Shown one piece after another: positions 51,233 to 63,729 of a stretch of 64,000 nucleotides of DNA (positions are counted from its first letter, which is position 1; every line of letters starts with the position of its first letter). The DNA is from Bog-756 sp963727075 (lineage in GTDB: Bacteria; Actinomycetota; Acidimicrobiia; Acidimicrobiales; RAAP-2). A program made the position numbers and the translations under genes. The DNA lies in the NCBI GenBank assembly GCA_963727075.1, contig CAVSET010000002.1, positions 248,001-312,000 on the forward strand. The letters are read 5' to 3'. The notes beneath the pieces were generated by a model. It saw nothing but the letters and a program-made list of their open reading frames with translations, did not search any database and was not told the origin of the DNA.

Positions 51233-52333
51233 GTGAACCTCATATCGTTGACCATCACCGACTTCCGCAACATCGAGCACGCGACAATCGAGCCCGACGC
51301 TCGAGGCACCACGGTGATCACCGGGCTCAACGGGGCAGGTAAGACGAGCGTGCTGGAGGCGGTCAACTACCTCTCGACGCTGCAGTCGTTTCGCGGGTCA
51401 CCCCGGGAGGCCATGGTGCGTCGCGGGGCGGATCGGGCGATTCTCCGGGCTGAGACGCTGCTCGACGGCCGGATCCAGACCATCGAGGCGGAGCTGTCCA
51501 CAAGAGGGCCGTCACGCACCTTCGTGAACCGTCAGCGAGTACGCCGCCGGGGTGATCTCCACGAAGCGCTTCGCACCACCGTTTTCACGCCAGAAGCCAT
51601 CCAGGTCGTCCGGGGGCCGCCGGGCGAGCGTCGGCGGTTTCTCGACGAGACCGTGGCCGTGGTGGAGCCGAAGGAGGCTCGTCACAGCGAGGAGGTGGAC
51701 CGGATCCTTCGTCAGCGATCGGCACTCCTGCGAACCGGCCGTCGCCGGATCACTCCCGAGGCGGCCAGCACCCTCGACGTCTGGGACGCACGTCTCGATG
51801 CGGCCGGAACAGCCCTCGCCGACGCCCGGACGGCCCTGGCTGTGCAGCTCGCCCCCTTGGCCGAGTCGCACTACGTTCGGCTGGCCGGCCGTCCCACTCG
51901 AGTGGCCCTCGAATACCGACGATCATGGTCGGGCTCGCTGCTCGCCGCGCTGGCCGAGGCTCGACCGAGGGACCTCGAGCGGGGTGCCTCCTCGGTCGGT
52001 CCCCACCGCGACGAGATGGACCTGTCGCTTGACGGGTTGCCAGGCCGGACCCACGCCTCCCAGGGCGAACAGCGCACGCTGGCGCTGGCGCTGGAGCTCG
52101 CCGCCCACCAGTTGGCCACCGAACGCCTGGGGACACCACCGGTGTTGCTGCTGGACGACGTGTTCTCCGAGCTGGACCCGCGCCGTTCGAGAGCCCTGCT
52201 CGCCGGCCTTCCGCCCGGGCAGACGCTGATGACGACGGCCTTTCCGGCGCCGAGCGAGGTGCCGGCGGACAAGATCTACGCCATGGAGGCGGGAGGCCAT
52301 GTCACAGCCGCCTCCGGGGAGGGTGCGCCCTAG
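51233..52333 (+). CDS. recF: DNA replication and repair protein RecF
   Basis: 366 residues, an SMC-like ATPase that helps load RecA at gaps. LTITDFRNIEHATIEP, Walker A TGLNGAGKTSVLEAVNYL, GPPGERRRFLDE, the signature HASQGEQRTLALALELA, and Walker B LLLDDVFSELDPRR are all present. GTG at 51233. It is 24 bp after dnaN, and its stop overlaps the GTG of the DUF721 gene by one base. Confidence 0.96.
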   Translation: MNLISLTITDFRNIEHATIEPDARGTTVITGLNGAGKTSVLEAVNYLSTLQSFRGSPREAMVRRGADRAILRAETLLDGRIQTIEAELSTRGPSRTFVNRQRVRRRGDLHEALRTTVFTPEAIQVVRGPPGERRRFLDETVAVVEPKEARHSEEVDRILRQRSALLRTGRRRITPEAASTLDVWDARLDAAGTALADARTALAVQLAPLAESHYVRLAGRPTRVALEYRRSWSGSLLAALAEARPRDLERGASSVGPHRDEMDLSLDGLPGRTHASQGEQRTLALALELAAHQLATERLGTPPVLLLDDVFSELDPRRSRALLAGLPPGQTLMTTAFPAPSEVPADKIYAMEAGGHVTAASGEGAP

Positions 52334-52647
52334 TGGAGACCCCACGGGAGCGAGGCACCGGCCCACGGCCGCTCGGCGCCTCGCTCGATGCGGTCTCCAA
52401 GCAGCTGGGCATCGGGGACTCCCGAGGTCTCGGTCGCCTGTTCGCCCATTGGGGCGAGATCGTCGGGCCGGCGATGTCCGAGCACGTCCAACCGATCCGT
52501 ATCGACCGTGACGCGCTCGTGGTGAGCGTGGACCACCCGGCCTGGGCCACGCAGGTACGTCATTTGGGGTCGGAATTGCTCGATCGGGTGGTCGAAGAGG
52601 CCGGTCTGTCACGCCCGGGCCGCGTGGAGGTGCGGATCCGCCGATAG
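52333..52647 (+). CDS. DUF721 (DciA-like) protein
   Basis: 104 residues with the DUF721 domain: LDAVSKQLGIGD, LFAHWGEIVGPAMSEHVQPIRIDRDALVVSVDHPAWATQVRHLGSELLDRV. The family contains DciA, a loader of the replicative helicase in bacteria that lack DnaC or DnaI, and this gene between recF and gyrB is conserved in actinobacteria. No dnaC-type loader is in the window, in agreement with this role. Translationally coupled to recF. Confidence 0.88.
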   Translation: METPRERGTGPRPLGASLDAVSKQLGIGDSRGLGRLFAHWGEIVGPAMSEHVQPIRIDRDALVVSVDHPAWATQVRHLGSELLDRVVEEAGLSRPGRVEVRIRR

Positions 52648-52837
52648 GCGTCGCGGGAATGGCCCGATCCGGCTCGATTTTCGCGCCAACCATCGGTCGG
52701 GAGGGCCTCTCTCCGAGGTACACTGGTGGTCTTGGAATCGGTGCAGCGCCGCCGTCTACAGAGCCCATCGGTGTTCTGCCGGCAGTCCTGTTGCGCTGGT
52801 TCCCGCTCAACCAATCGATGTTGGAAAGGGCGCGCCT

Positions 52838-54787
52838 GTGGCGCTGAAAACTGAGACTGATCGGGGCGTGGAGACCTCCACGTACAACGCCGACGACATC
52901 ACCGTCTTGGAAGGTCTCGACCCGGTCCGGAAGCGGCCGGGCATGTACATCGGGTCGACGGGGCCGACGGGTCTCCACCATCTGGTGTGGGAGGTCGTCG
53001 ACAACGCGGTGGACGAGGCCATGGCCGGCCACTGCACCCAGATCGACGTGACCGTGCTGGCCGACGGGGGGGTCAGGGTGGCCGACAACGGCCGGGGCAT
53101 CCCCACCGGGCCCATGCCCAAGTACAAGGGCCGCTCCGCCGCCGAAGTGGTCCTCACCGTCCTCCACGCCGGCGGGAAGTTCGGGGAGGGGGGCGCCTAC
53201 AAGGTGTCCGGCGGGCTCCACGGCGTGGGTGTCTCGGTGGTGAACGCCCTCTCGGAGCGGCTGCTGCTCGAGATCGACCTGGACGGCGACCACCACACCA
53301 TGGAGTTCGCCAACGGCGGCAAGCCCAAGGGGAAGCTGGCCGTCACCGGGCGTGCCCCCCGGGGACGGAGCGGCACGACGGTCACCTTCTGGCCAGACCC
53401 GAAGATCTTCGAGGACATTGAGTTCCGGGCCCAGACCATCGTGGAGCGCCTGCAAGTCATGGCCTTCCTCAACAAGGGCCTCGAGATCCGATTCGTCGAC
53501 GAGCGCCCCGAGGCCAAGGCACCGCAGGTCTTCAAGTACAAGGACGGGATCGTCGACTACGTCCGGCACCTCAACGCCTCGAAGGAAGCCCTGTTCCGCA
53601 AGGTGGCGTCGTTCGAGCAGCGCGAGGAGTCGATGGAGGTCGAGCTGGCCCTCCAGTGGAATACCGGCTTCTACGAGAGCATCCACTCGTTTGCCAACGG
53701 CATCTCCACCATCGACGGCGGTATGCACGAAGAGGGCTTCAAGAAGGCGGTCACCAATGTGGCCAACAAGTACGCCCGGGCCAAGGGCACCCTGAAGGAG
53801 AAGGACGACAACCTGCTCGGCGAGGACATCCGTGAGGGCCTGACTGCCATCATCTCCGTACGGCTCCAGGACCCCCAGTTCGAGGGCCAGACCAAAGGCA
53901 AGTTGGGCAACGTCCCGGTCCGGTCGCTGGTCGAACGGGCGACCAACGAGAAGCTCACCAACTGGTTCGAGGAGAACCCGAGGGAGGCAGGCCAGGTCAT
54001 CCAGAAGGGCCTGCTCGCCGCCCGGGCCCGGGTGGCGGCCCGTTCCGCCCGTGACCTCACCCGCCGCAAATCAGCCCTCGACGGGGCCGGCCTGCCCGGC
54101 AAGCTGGTCGACTGCTCGTCCCGAGACCCACGGGAGAGCGAGCTGTTCATCGTGGAGGGGAACTCGGCCGGCGGGTCGGCCAAGGATGCCCGTAACCCGA
54201 GGACCCAGGCCATCCTCCCGATCCGGGGCAAGATCCTCAACGTCGAGCGGGCCCGCATCGACAAGATGCTCAAGAACGCAGAGATCCAGGCCTTGATCTC
54301 GGCCATCGGCGCGGGGCTGGCCGAGGACTTCGATGTGGCGAAGATCCGCTACCACAAGATCATCATCCTGGCCGACGCCGACGTCGACGGATCCCACATC
54401 CGGACCCTGCTGCTCACGTTCTTCTTCCGGCAGATGAAGCCGCTCGTGGAGGGCGGCTTCGTCTACGTGGCCCAACCCCCCCTCTATTCCACCCTGGTCG
54501 GCAAGGAGAAGATCTACCTGAAGGACGACCAGGCCAAGGAAGCGTTCATGGTGGAGCATCCCAACCACAGCAAGGACTTCCAACGACTCAAGGGTCTCGG
54601 CGAGATGGACTTCAGCGAGCTCCGGGACACGACCATGGACCCGGCCCAGCGCTCGCTGTTGCAGATCGCCGTCGAGCAGGCCGCCGTGGCCGACGAGGTC
54701 TGCTCGGTGCTGATGGGCGAGGACGTCGACCTCAGACGTCATTTCATCCAGACCAACGCCAAGGACGTCCGGTTCCTTGACTTCTAA
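52838..54787 (+). CDS. gyrB: DNA gyrase subunit B
   Basis: 649 residues. The GHKL ATPase domain has VLEGLDPVRKRPGMYIGST, HHLVWEVVDNAVDEAMAG, VADNGRGIP and HAGGKFGEGGAYKVSGGLHGVG. The transducer domain follows, and the TOPRIM domain has ELFIVEGNSAGGSAKDAR and ADADVDGSHIRTLLLTFFFR. It ends VRFLDF. Compared with E. coli GyrB it lacks the long insertion, as usual in actinobacteria. GTG at 52838, with GGAAAGG upstream; a ~190-bp gap before it should hold the gyrBA promoter. Confidence 0.97.
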   Translation: MALKTETDRGVETSTYNADDITVLEGLDPVRKRPGMYIGSTGPTGLHHLVWEVVDNAVDEAMAGHCTQIDVTVLADGGVRVADNGRGIPTGPMPKYKGRSAAEVVLTVLHAGGKFGEGGAYKVSGGLHGVGVSVVNALSERLLLEIDLDGDHHTMEFANGGKPKGKLAVTGRAPRGRSGTTVTFWPDPKIFEDIEFRAQTIVERLQVMAFLNKGLEIRFVDERPEAKAPQVFKYKDGIVDYVRHLNASKEALFRKVASFEQREESMEVELALQWNTGFYESIHSFANGISTIDGGMHEEGFKKAVTNVANKYARAKGTLKEKDDNLLGEDIREGLTAIISVRLQDPQFEGQTKGKLGNVPVRSLVERATNEKLTNWFEENPREAGQVIQKGLLAARARVAARSARDLTRRKSALDGAGLPGKLVDCSSRDPRESELFIVEGNSAGGSAKDARNPRTQAILPIRGKILNVERARIDKMLKNAEIQALISAIGAGLAEDFDVAKIRYHKIIILADADVDGSHIRTLLLTFFFRQMKPLVEGGFVYVAQPPLYSTLVGKEKIYLKDDQAKEAFMVEHPNHSKDFQRLKGLGEMDFSELRDTTMDPAQRSLLQIAVEQAAVADEVCSVLMGEDVDLRRHFIQTNAKDVRFLDF

Positions 54788-54861
54788 GCGGACAAACGGA
54801 GCGGCGGGCGCGAGCAAGGCGCAGCCCAGCGCGGGACCGGGGCGAGGAACGGGGACGGTGC

Positions 54862-57348
<2,487 letters not shown>

Positions 57349-57430
57349 ACCGGCGCCGGAGCGTGTCGCCCGGCGAAATCGGACAATGACTTCGGTGCGT
57401 AGGCGTGGTGTAGCGTCGTGCACCGGTTCT

Positions 57431-57507
57431 GGGGCTATAGCTCAGTCGGTTAGAGCGCAGCACTGATAATGCTGAGGTCGCTGGTTCGATTCCAGCTAGC
57501 CCCACCA
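57431..57507 (+). tRNA. ileT: tRNA-Ile (GAT anticodon)
   Basis: 77 nt including an encoded 3' CCA. Acceptor stem GGGGCTA / TAGCCCC, D-arm AGCTCAGTCGGTTAGAGC, anticodon stem-loop CAGCA CTGATAA TGCTG with GAT, T-arm CTGGTTCGATTCCAG. It follows gyrA by 82 bp, the usual actinobacterial position; the tRNA-Ala often next to it is not seen. Confidence 0.97.
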
Positions 57508-57612
57508 GGAGCTTGTAGACACGGCTGATCTGTGTCCGAGAGAACGCCTGATCAGTGATGTAAAGCGTGATCGCGAATGACGGTTTGAGTGCTGACAGCC
57601 TCGACCCACCAT

Positions 57613-57636
57613 CCTCTGCTCTACTCAGAGCAGAGG
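57613..57636. terminator. Strong 10-bp hairpin after tRNA-Ile
   Basis: CCTCTGCTCT and AGAGCAGAGG are perfect arms around the loop ACTC. It lies 105 bp after the tRNA in the otherwise featureless stretch 57508-57858. There is no T-tract, so its role as terminator is tentative. No protein-like frame was found in this stretch on either strand. Confidence 0.4.
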
Positions 57637-57858
57637 AGGTGGCCGAGTGAACAGCTCAACCGTTATCAAACAGCCCCACGTAGGAGCTCAACTGGTAACC
57701 ACTGGTACGGCGTGTCAGTGATGCGCTCGTCGGGCTGTGCTCGGACCCGGCCCGGGCCCGGAGTCAGCGCCTCGGGACCCGACGGACGAGCCAGCGAAAG
57801 CCGACAGCGACCGAGTTGAGGTGTCCGAGCCGTGACACAACGTGTGTTCGCTGGCGGG

Positions 57859-58681
57859 TCAGGGCACCCCGGAGACCAGCCCGGCGACGGCGTAGGTCAA
57901 AGCCTGATCGGGAGGCCGGCCGCCGCGTAGGTGACCACTTGACCGGGCAAGGTGTCGACGGCAGTCAGTTGAAGGTGGATCCATCCCGGTCTCGCCGATC
58001 GTCGAGTTCTGGGGTCGCTGGGGTCGCCATGGTGATCGGCTGCCAGCAACTGGTCGGCGGCAAGAAGATGGGCGAGGTCACCACCGGGAGATTGGCCGGA
58101 GGGTTCACCAGAATGGTCGGATCGTTCGGGTCGGTCGGGTCGTTCGCCCCGCCCAGGTGTTCCCGCAACCAAGGAGTGCACCGCGTTCGGGCTTGGTGCG
58201 CGACGCCCTTTCGCCACCGGCCCGCATGTCGAAATGGTAGAGGTGGCCCTGGGTCCAACCTGGTCGCATTGGCCGCATCCGTCCTCGTGGATGAAGTGGC
58301 GCGGAGTACGGGACGTAGATGACCGCGGACCACGGCAGTTCGGTGACATCGGTGGCGAAGGTGATCGGATCGCTGTAGGTCCCGGTACCGCCGGCCAAGC
58401 CGTGGAGGCAGGGGTGCGCGATCAGTGGGCCCGGCGGTGGTTGTCGACGAACCCGTACATGGTCATGTACGCCTGGACGCTCGTCGACGGGGACAGCGGC
58501 CTGGCCGCGTTGGCGCCACTCCGGCCGCGGCTTCCCGCGACGGGATGGCCACGACCGTTACCAATGCCACCATGCCCATCACCAACCGGGCGAGGCCAAG
58601 GCCGGTCGAATCGGCCCGAGGTCTGAGGCCGGGTCTGCGGCGAATCACCGAGTTCTCCTCTCGGCGCAGAAGTATCCGCAT
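57859..58681 (-). pseudogene. Secreted beta-barrel-like protein with Ig-like C-terminal segment, multiple frame breaks
   Basis: Readable only across frames on the minus strand. An N-terminal signal-like LGLARLVMGMVALVTVVAIP is followed by STSVQAYMTMYGFVDN, GGTGTYSDPITFATDVTELP, AVIYVPYS, then HFIHEDGCGQCDQ, GHLYHFDMRAGG, DPTILVNPPANLPVV, and finally QNSTIGETG and LQLTAVDTLPGQVVTYAAAGLP. The middle resembles secreted proteins of fungi and actinobacteria with a G-T-Y-x-D-P-I-T-F-A ... H/Y-F-I-x-E-D-x-C-x-x-C signature. The last part resembles a putative Ig (He_PIG) domain. At least five indels are needed. Boundaries are approximate. Confidence 0.55.
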
Positions 58682-58738
58682 CCCAGTCGCCGGTCTCCAT
58701 CCAGCGAGATGGACAGCCCGGGCGGTCCCGTCCGGCCC

Positions 58739-59347
58739 CTAGGACGGCAGTTTGGCTGTCGCCGGGTTGACAGCCTCGGCATGGTGTTGACATCCAGCGC
58801 ACCTGAGTCGGCGAGGGCCACGATCATGAGGCTCCGCCACCGCGGGACCAGAAGGGAGCCTTGATCGATGGTTCTCCGGCGACGGTGAGCACGGCGACGT
58901 AGGTGGCGCTCATGTCCCCGTGACCGGGCGAAGGCACGGCCCCGAGGGTGCCGCTGATCGTCTCCGTGTTCACCGTCTCGGAAAAGCTCTTGCAACCGTC
59001 GAGGGTTCCCTTGACGATGCCGAACCCGGAGGCAGCGGATCGGGTCGACGTGAACTGCGCCAGCTCCTCGGCCACCTGCGGGAGCCCGCCGGCACGAGCG
59101 AAAGTGACGCGGGCGTAGGACCGGGACGGAACCTTGGTCAGCGGTTCGTAGTAGCAGCTGTCCGATGGCGTCCGTGGGACATTGTCGACGGTCCATCCCG
59201 GTGGCAGATCACCGATCCGGAGCAGGTACTTCTGGGCGCCCGGTGACGCCGGCGGAGAGCCGCCGAATGCTGCCGCTCGAGGAGCAAGCGGCAGCACAGA
59301 ATGACGACTGCAGGTGGAATGGCCCCGAACGCTCGTCGCCAGCACAT
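58739..59347 (-). pseudogene. Secreted/lipoprotein-like sensor-domain protein, frame breaks at both ends
   Basis: Minus strand. The signal-like segment is FGAIPPAVVILCCRLLL. The body GAQKYLLRIGDLPPGWTVDN, FARAGGLPQVAEELAQFTST, LDGCKSFSETVN, ISGTLGAVPSPGHGDMSATYVAVLTVAG is in one frame. LLVPRWRSLMIVALADSGALDVNTMPRL is in a second, and AVNPATAKLPS ending in TAG (58739-58741) in a third. The layout (a P-P-G-W start, two Cys, a G-D-x-S motif, an R/W-x-x-L-M-I-V strand) resembles extracellular sensor-like domains of actinobacterial lipoproteins. Function unknown. Breaks lie near 59290, 58855 and 58785. Confidence 0.55.
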
Positions 59348-59612
59348 GCCCGTCCCCGTCTCGGCCGATCAACCGAAGGGAAGTCTGACCACAACCTCAT
59401 CTCGGGTCAAGGGACCTATTCGGCGAATGGACGGGCACGACCGAAGGCCGGCGCCGATGGCTCCAGTAGCGGCGGCCGCCGGGCGATGAGCCGTTCAAAC
59501 CCACTGGTCAGGGCACCGCCGACGGACTCATCGGCCCGGTCGTGCGGAGAGCTACCGCTGATCTGGGTGTGGCCCGGCTCAAGATGGCCGGCCACTCGGT
59601 CGATTGCCTGTC

Positions 59613-62230
59613 ATGGGAGTTCGGCGGCTGCGCACGTTGGTCTGGGGCGAAACGAGGGGCGTGCATTTCGCGGCCGTGCTGTTCATGGGCCCGCTCGCGG
59701 CCGTCGCCATCCTGGCGCTCCGCCAGCTGCATCTCGTGGCCCCGTCGCCGATCTGGCTGATTCCGCTGATCCTCGTGGGTCGGCCAGCTGGTCACCACCG
59801 CGACCGGGCTCTTGTGGAACCAGCCATCGCAGCCGCGTCCGGCTGCACGTGTGGATCGCGTCCCAGGCGATCCTGGTGACGGCGACGATCTACGCGACCG
59901 GGTGGGGCCCGGCGCTGGCCATCGGCCTGGTCCTCGTCGGTCAGGAGACGCTGGCGGTGGCGGGCCCTGCTTCCGAGCGCGTCATCCTGGGATGGACGCT
60001 GACCTGCCTGGCCGCCGGCGAGGGACTCGATCGCGCTCGGTTGGGCCCCGTCGCTGGTGCCGGTGCCCGAGGTGCACGGGCTGGCGGTGCTTGATGGGGA
60101 TCGGGATCGTCTTCTCCTACCGGTCGCTGCGCGCGGCGCTCGATCGAGCAGGAAGAGGCGGCTGCGCTCGACCGAGAGCCGCGAGCGCCGGTTCCGGGCG
60201 CTGGTGCAGAGCTCGTCGGACCTGGTCTTCGTCGTCGACGCTCCGAGGGCCGGGTGACCTACGCGAGCCCGTCGTGCACCAAGGTGCTGGGCTACGAGCC
60301 GGAGGTGCTGCTCGGGCGCGGAACACGGCACTATGGTCCACGAGGACGACCTCGAGGACCTGCGCGCCACCCTGGTCGAGCGGATCGAAGGACTTCCCGG
60401 GGAATCGGTCGAGTTCTCGATCCGGGTCCGCCACGACGAACGGATCGTGGCGCTGGCTCGAGGGGCTCGCGACGAACCTGCTCGACGACCCGGCGGTCGA
60501 CGGGGATGGTCATCAACGCCCGGGACGTCACCGAGCGTCGGCACGCGACTGGAGCGGCAGGCGGCCCTCTCCGATCTGGGCCGCGAGGTGCTGCGGGCGA
60601 CGACCCTCGAGGAGTCGGTCGAGTCGGCTGCCGAGGTGATCACCGCGTCGTGCGCGGCACGCGTCTGCCGGATCGTCGGCGTCTTCGGCAGCACGGACAA
60701 CGGCCGAGCATCCCGGTCACCGGCTCGGCAGATGCGAAGGCAGCCGACGACCGGAGCTCGGCCGACGGTACTCCGAGCCTCCGCGTGTTCCGGTCGGTGA
60801 TCCCGAGCAGCCGCTCGCATACATCGAGGTCTACAGGGACGGTCCCCCGACCGCCGACGACGAGCAGTTCGTCGAGAGCGTGTCGCGGGCATCGTGTTGT
60901 CCGTCGACCGTGCGCTTCCGCGCCGAGGACGCCATCCGCCACCAGGCCATGCACGATCCACTCACCGGACTGCCGAACCGGGCCCTGTTCAACGACCGGC
61001 TCGAGCACGCCCTGCGCCGACAGGCCCGCGTCGCGGGCTATGTCGCGGTGATGATCGTCGATCTCGACGGATTCAAGAACGTCAACGACAGTCTCGGCCA
61101 TCTCACCGGCGACGCGCTGCTGATCGCCGTCGCCGAGCGCTTCGCCACCCGCCTCCGAGGCTTCGACACCATCGCCCGCTCGGCGGCGACGAGTTCGCCA
61201 TCCTGTTCGACGAGCTCGATGCGGCCGACCAGGCCGGGCGGGTCGCGCAGCGGGTCCTCGACGCACTCGTCGACACCGCTGCCGCTTCGCCGACCGGGAG
61301 GTGGCCATCGGCGCCAGCGTCGGCATCGCCGCTCACCGACCGACGCCGACACCAGGGCCGACCGGCTCCTGGCCGACGCCGACGCCGCCATGTACCGGGC
61401 GAAGCGGGAAGGAAAGGGCTGTTACCGGGTCTTCGAGGCGGCCATGCACACCGCCGCCGGTCGAGCGGATGACGCCTCGAGCAGGAACTCCGCATCGCCA
61501 TCCGGGACGGCGGGCTCACCGTGCACTACCAGCCCATCGTCGACACGCAGCACCGGCCACGTGCGTCTCGTTCGAGGCACTCGTGCCGTTGGCCCCACCC
61601 GACGCAGGGGATTCATCCCCCCGAGCACCTTCATCCCCCTCGCCGAGGAATCGGGCCTCATCATCGAGCTCGGCCGCGCGGTGCTCCTCGAAGCCTGCCA
61701 ACAGGCCAGGCAGTGGCACGCCACGGCTCCCCGGCCTGCGCCCGAGCATCTCGGTCAATGCCTCGCCGCCTGCAACTCGCCAACCCCAGCTTCATCGAGC
61801 ACGTCATCGACGCCCTCGGGCGGGCCGAGCTCGACCCGTCCGCCCTGATCGTCGAGGTCACCGAGTCGATCCTGGCCTCCGAGTCGGGGACGCATCATCG
61901 CCACACTCGACGAACTGCGCCGCATCGGGGTCCGGGTCGCCATCGACGACTTCGGCACCGGCTACTCGTCGTTCGCCGCGCTGGCCGAGCTCCCGATCGA
62001 CATCCTCAAGATCGACAAGCGATTCATCGACAACCTCGTCTACGACGCCCAGGGTCGCGGTTTCGTCAACGCCATCATGCAGCTCGCCCACACGCTCGCA
62101 CCTCGAGACCACCGCCGAGGGTGTCGAGGAGCCCGAACAACGCGACGCACTGGCCGCTCCTCGGGTGCACCCACATCCAGGGCTACTTCTTCTCCGGCCG
62201 ATGCCCGGCGACCAGACGCACGACTACTGA
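59613..62230 (+). pseudogene. Membrane PAS-GGDEF-EAL cyclic-di-GMP protein, many frame breaks
   Basis: Read across frames it is about 870 residues. N-terminal membrane helices include AAVLFMGPLAAVAILAL and ILVTATIYATGWGPALAIGLVLV. A PAS domain follows (RALVQSSSDLVFVVDA, YASPSCTKVLGYEPE, VINARDVTERR). A GAF-like part is next, then GGDEF with NRALFNDRLEHALRR, DLDGFKNVNDSLGH and an intact GGDEF at 61182-61196. The EAL domain has HYQPIVDTQ, EAL at 61574-61582, ALIVEVTES, AIDDFGTGYSSFAAL and LKIDKRFIDNLV. Both catalytic motifs are present, so it could make and degrade c-di-GMP if intact. Roughly one indel per 100-200 bp is needed. Confidence 0.75.
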
Positions 62231-62492
62231 GGGAGGGGGCGAGACATGGTGTGACAGGCACCGGACGGCGGAAACGGTCCGTTCGGGCTAGACGAGGTCG
62301 GCGTCTCGATCGGGCGCCGATCCGGAGATTCCAGTGGTGTCGGAGCCAAGAACGGTAGAACCGGCGGCAAGTACCGACCACCTAGTACCGTGGTAGCAAG
62401 ATCTTGATGAGATGTCACCTGCGGCCTGGTGAGCGTTGTAGGCGCGATGAAGAGTGATCCCTCACCGACGAAGCGAAGGACGACAGGTTGAG

Positions 62493-62966
62493 GTGATAGA
62501 CGACGCCCTGAGCGGTTGTTTTGCGCGCTACCGGGTGAGCTTCAGATCCTGAGGAGCGTGAGGATGCGAGGACGTAGCGATGGACACGATGGCCCGGGCG
62601 CTTCGTGACTGGGAGAAGTTGGACACTGCGGCCGACGCATGGGTGGCCAAGGTGGCCACTCACCGATCCATCGATCTGTGGCGGCGGTCCCCGCTCGCGA
62701 CGCACGACGAGCTGCTCGGCCTCGGCGGGATCCACTTCCCCACCGACAAGACCTCCGGCCTCCCGGAGGCCCTCATGTCGTCCCCAGGCGGCAGTGAGAG
62801 TCGCTTGCCCGGGACTTGATGGAGCGAGCGACTTGAGATCGAGACGGCTCGGGTGCTGCGAGATCGAGCAAGCAGCATGCATACGGGGTCGCGCCTGCGA
62901 CGACAACTGCGGGACGTGGAGCTCGAGGGGATCGGGGACGAGGAGCTGGAGATCGGCGATCGCTAA
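62493..62966 (+). pseudogene. ECF-type RNA polymerase sigma factor remnant, several frame breaks
   Basis: Segments across frames: VIDDALSGCFARYRVSF (region 2.1), EDVAMDTMARALRDWEKLDTAADAWVAKVATHRSIDLWRR (regions 2.3-2.4), FPTDKTSGLPEALMS, PRRQ, then the region-4-like RASSMHTGSRLRRQLRDVELEG ending at TAA (62964-62966). Only the middle is one uninterrupted frame (62580-62819). The region 2 sequence with a Trp-rich ...DAWVAKVATHRSIDLWRR helix is characteristic of sigma-70 ECF factors. The start GTG at 62493 is a guess. Confidence 0.55.
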
Positions 62967-63729
62967 GCTACTACTAGGTCATGGCCGGGATTGATAGACA
63001 GTGTCGGCTATGAGGCGTAGCTCACTCCGCTCCCAGCTCTATCGAGGTTCCGGCTAGAGATGTCGGCAACGTCTTCCGGCGCCGCCAGCGCTTGGGGGTT
63101 GGTGTGGTTTGTGCATGGTGATGGCCTGGTGGCGGCTGGACGGGGCCATCCCGGCGCTCACCGGACACGGCGGGCAATGCACACTACCGGGATCCGGGCG
63201 AACCTTCGGCCGAGCCTACTGGGGCCCACCGGGGTGACGCTCCGACAGCAACCCAGCAGGTCGCGGGAGGCACCGCGTCGGACGCGGTGCAGAACGTAGG
63301 CCCGCGGAAGTGCGCCACGGCTGGTAACCGGGGAGGAAGCAACCTTGTGTTAGATCCCCCGACGGCCGATTGAGGACACGAAATGACACCCGGCGAACGG
63401 GCCGAGCAGGGTTGGTGCGGCAGGCGTCGAGGGGGGCGGAGAAAGAGCCACGTGAAGGCCGTGGACGACGGGGTTGCCGTCGTGAAGATCCACGTGTGGA
63501 TCAGCCGCTATGGCACGGCACATCGAGGTGAACGGTTGATGTGATCGGCTGGGCGAGCTCGACGGACCAGGGGGCTGGACGGCTCCTATAGGCGGAGCCA
63601 CTTCCCAACGGGACGGGGTGAGGGTGAGAACAGCAACGTGCGGCGTGTATCGCGCCGGCACGAGCGCAGGCAGGCTGACCTGCTCGGCTAGCGGATTGGC
63701 GGCGGTCCCCGTCGAGGCGGCCGGACCTG
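62967..63729. other. Stretch without a supportable gene
   Basis: 763 bp with no convincing protein on either strand. A membrane-anchor-like fragment (RRRQRLGVGVVCAW, plus strand near 63080) is followed in frame by a Pro/Asp/Gly-rich sequence (SPDTAGNAHYRDPGEPSAE). It could be the start of a broken gene following the sigma factor, perhaps an anti-sigma or secreted protein; this is weak. No repeats or RNA genes were recognised. Confidence 0.4.

Noticed and set aside
57508..57858. Integration site or second tRNA after tRNA-Ile
   Set aside because: No repeat of the tRNA 3' end, integrase or tRNA-Ala could be found in the window.
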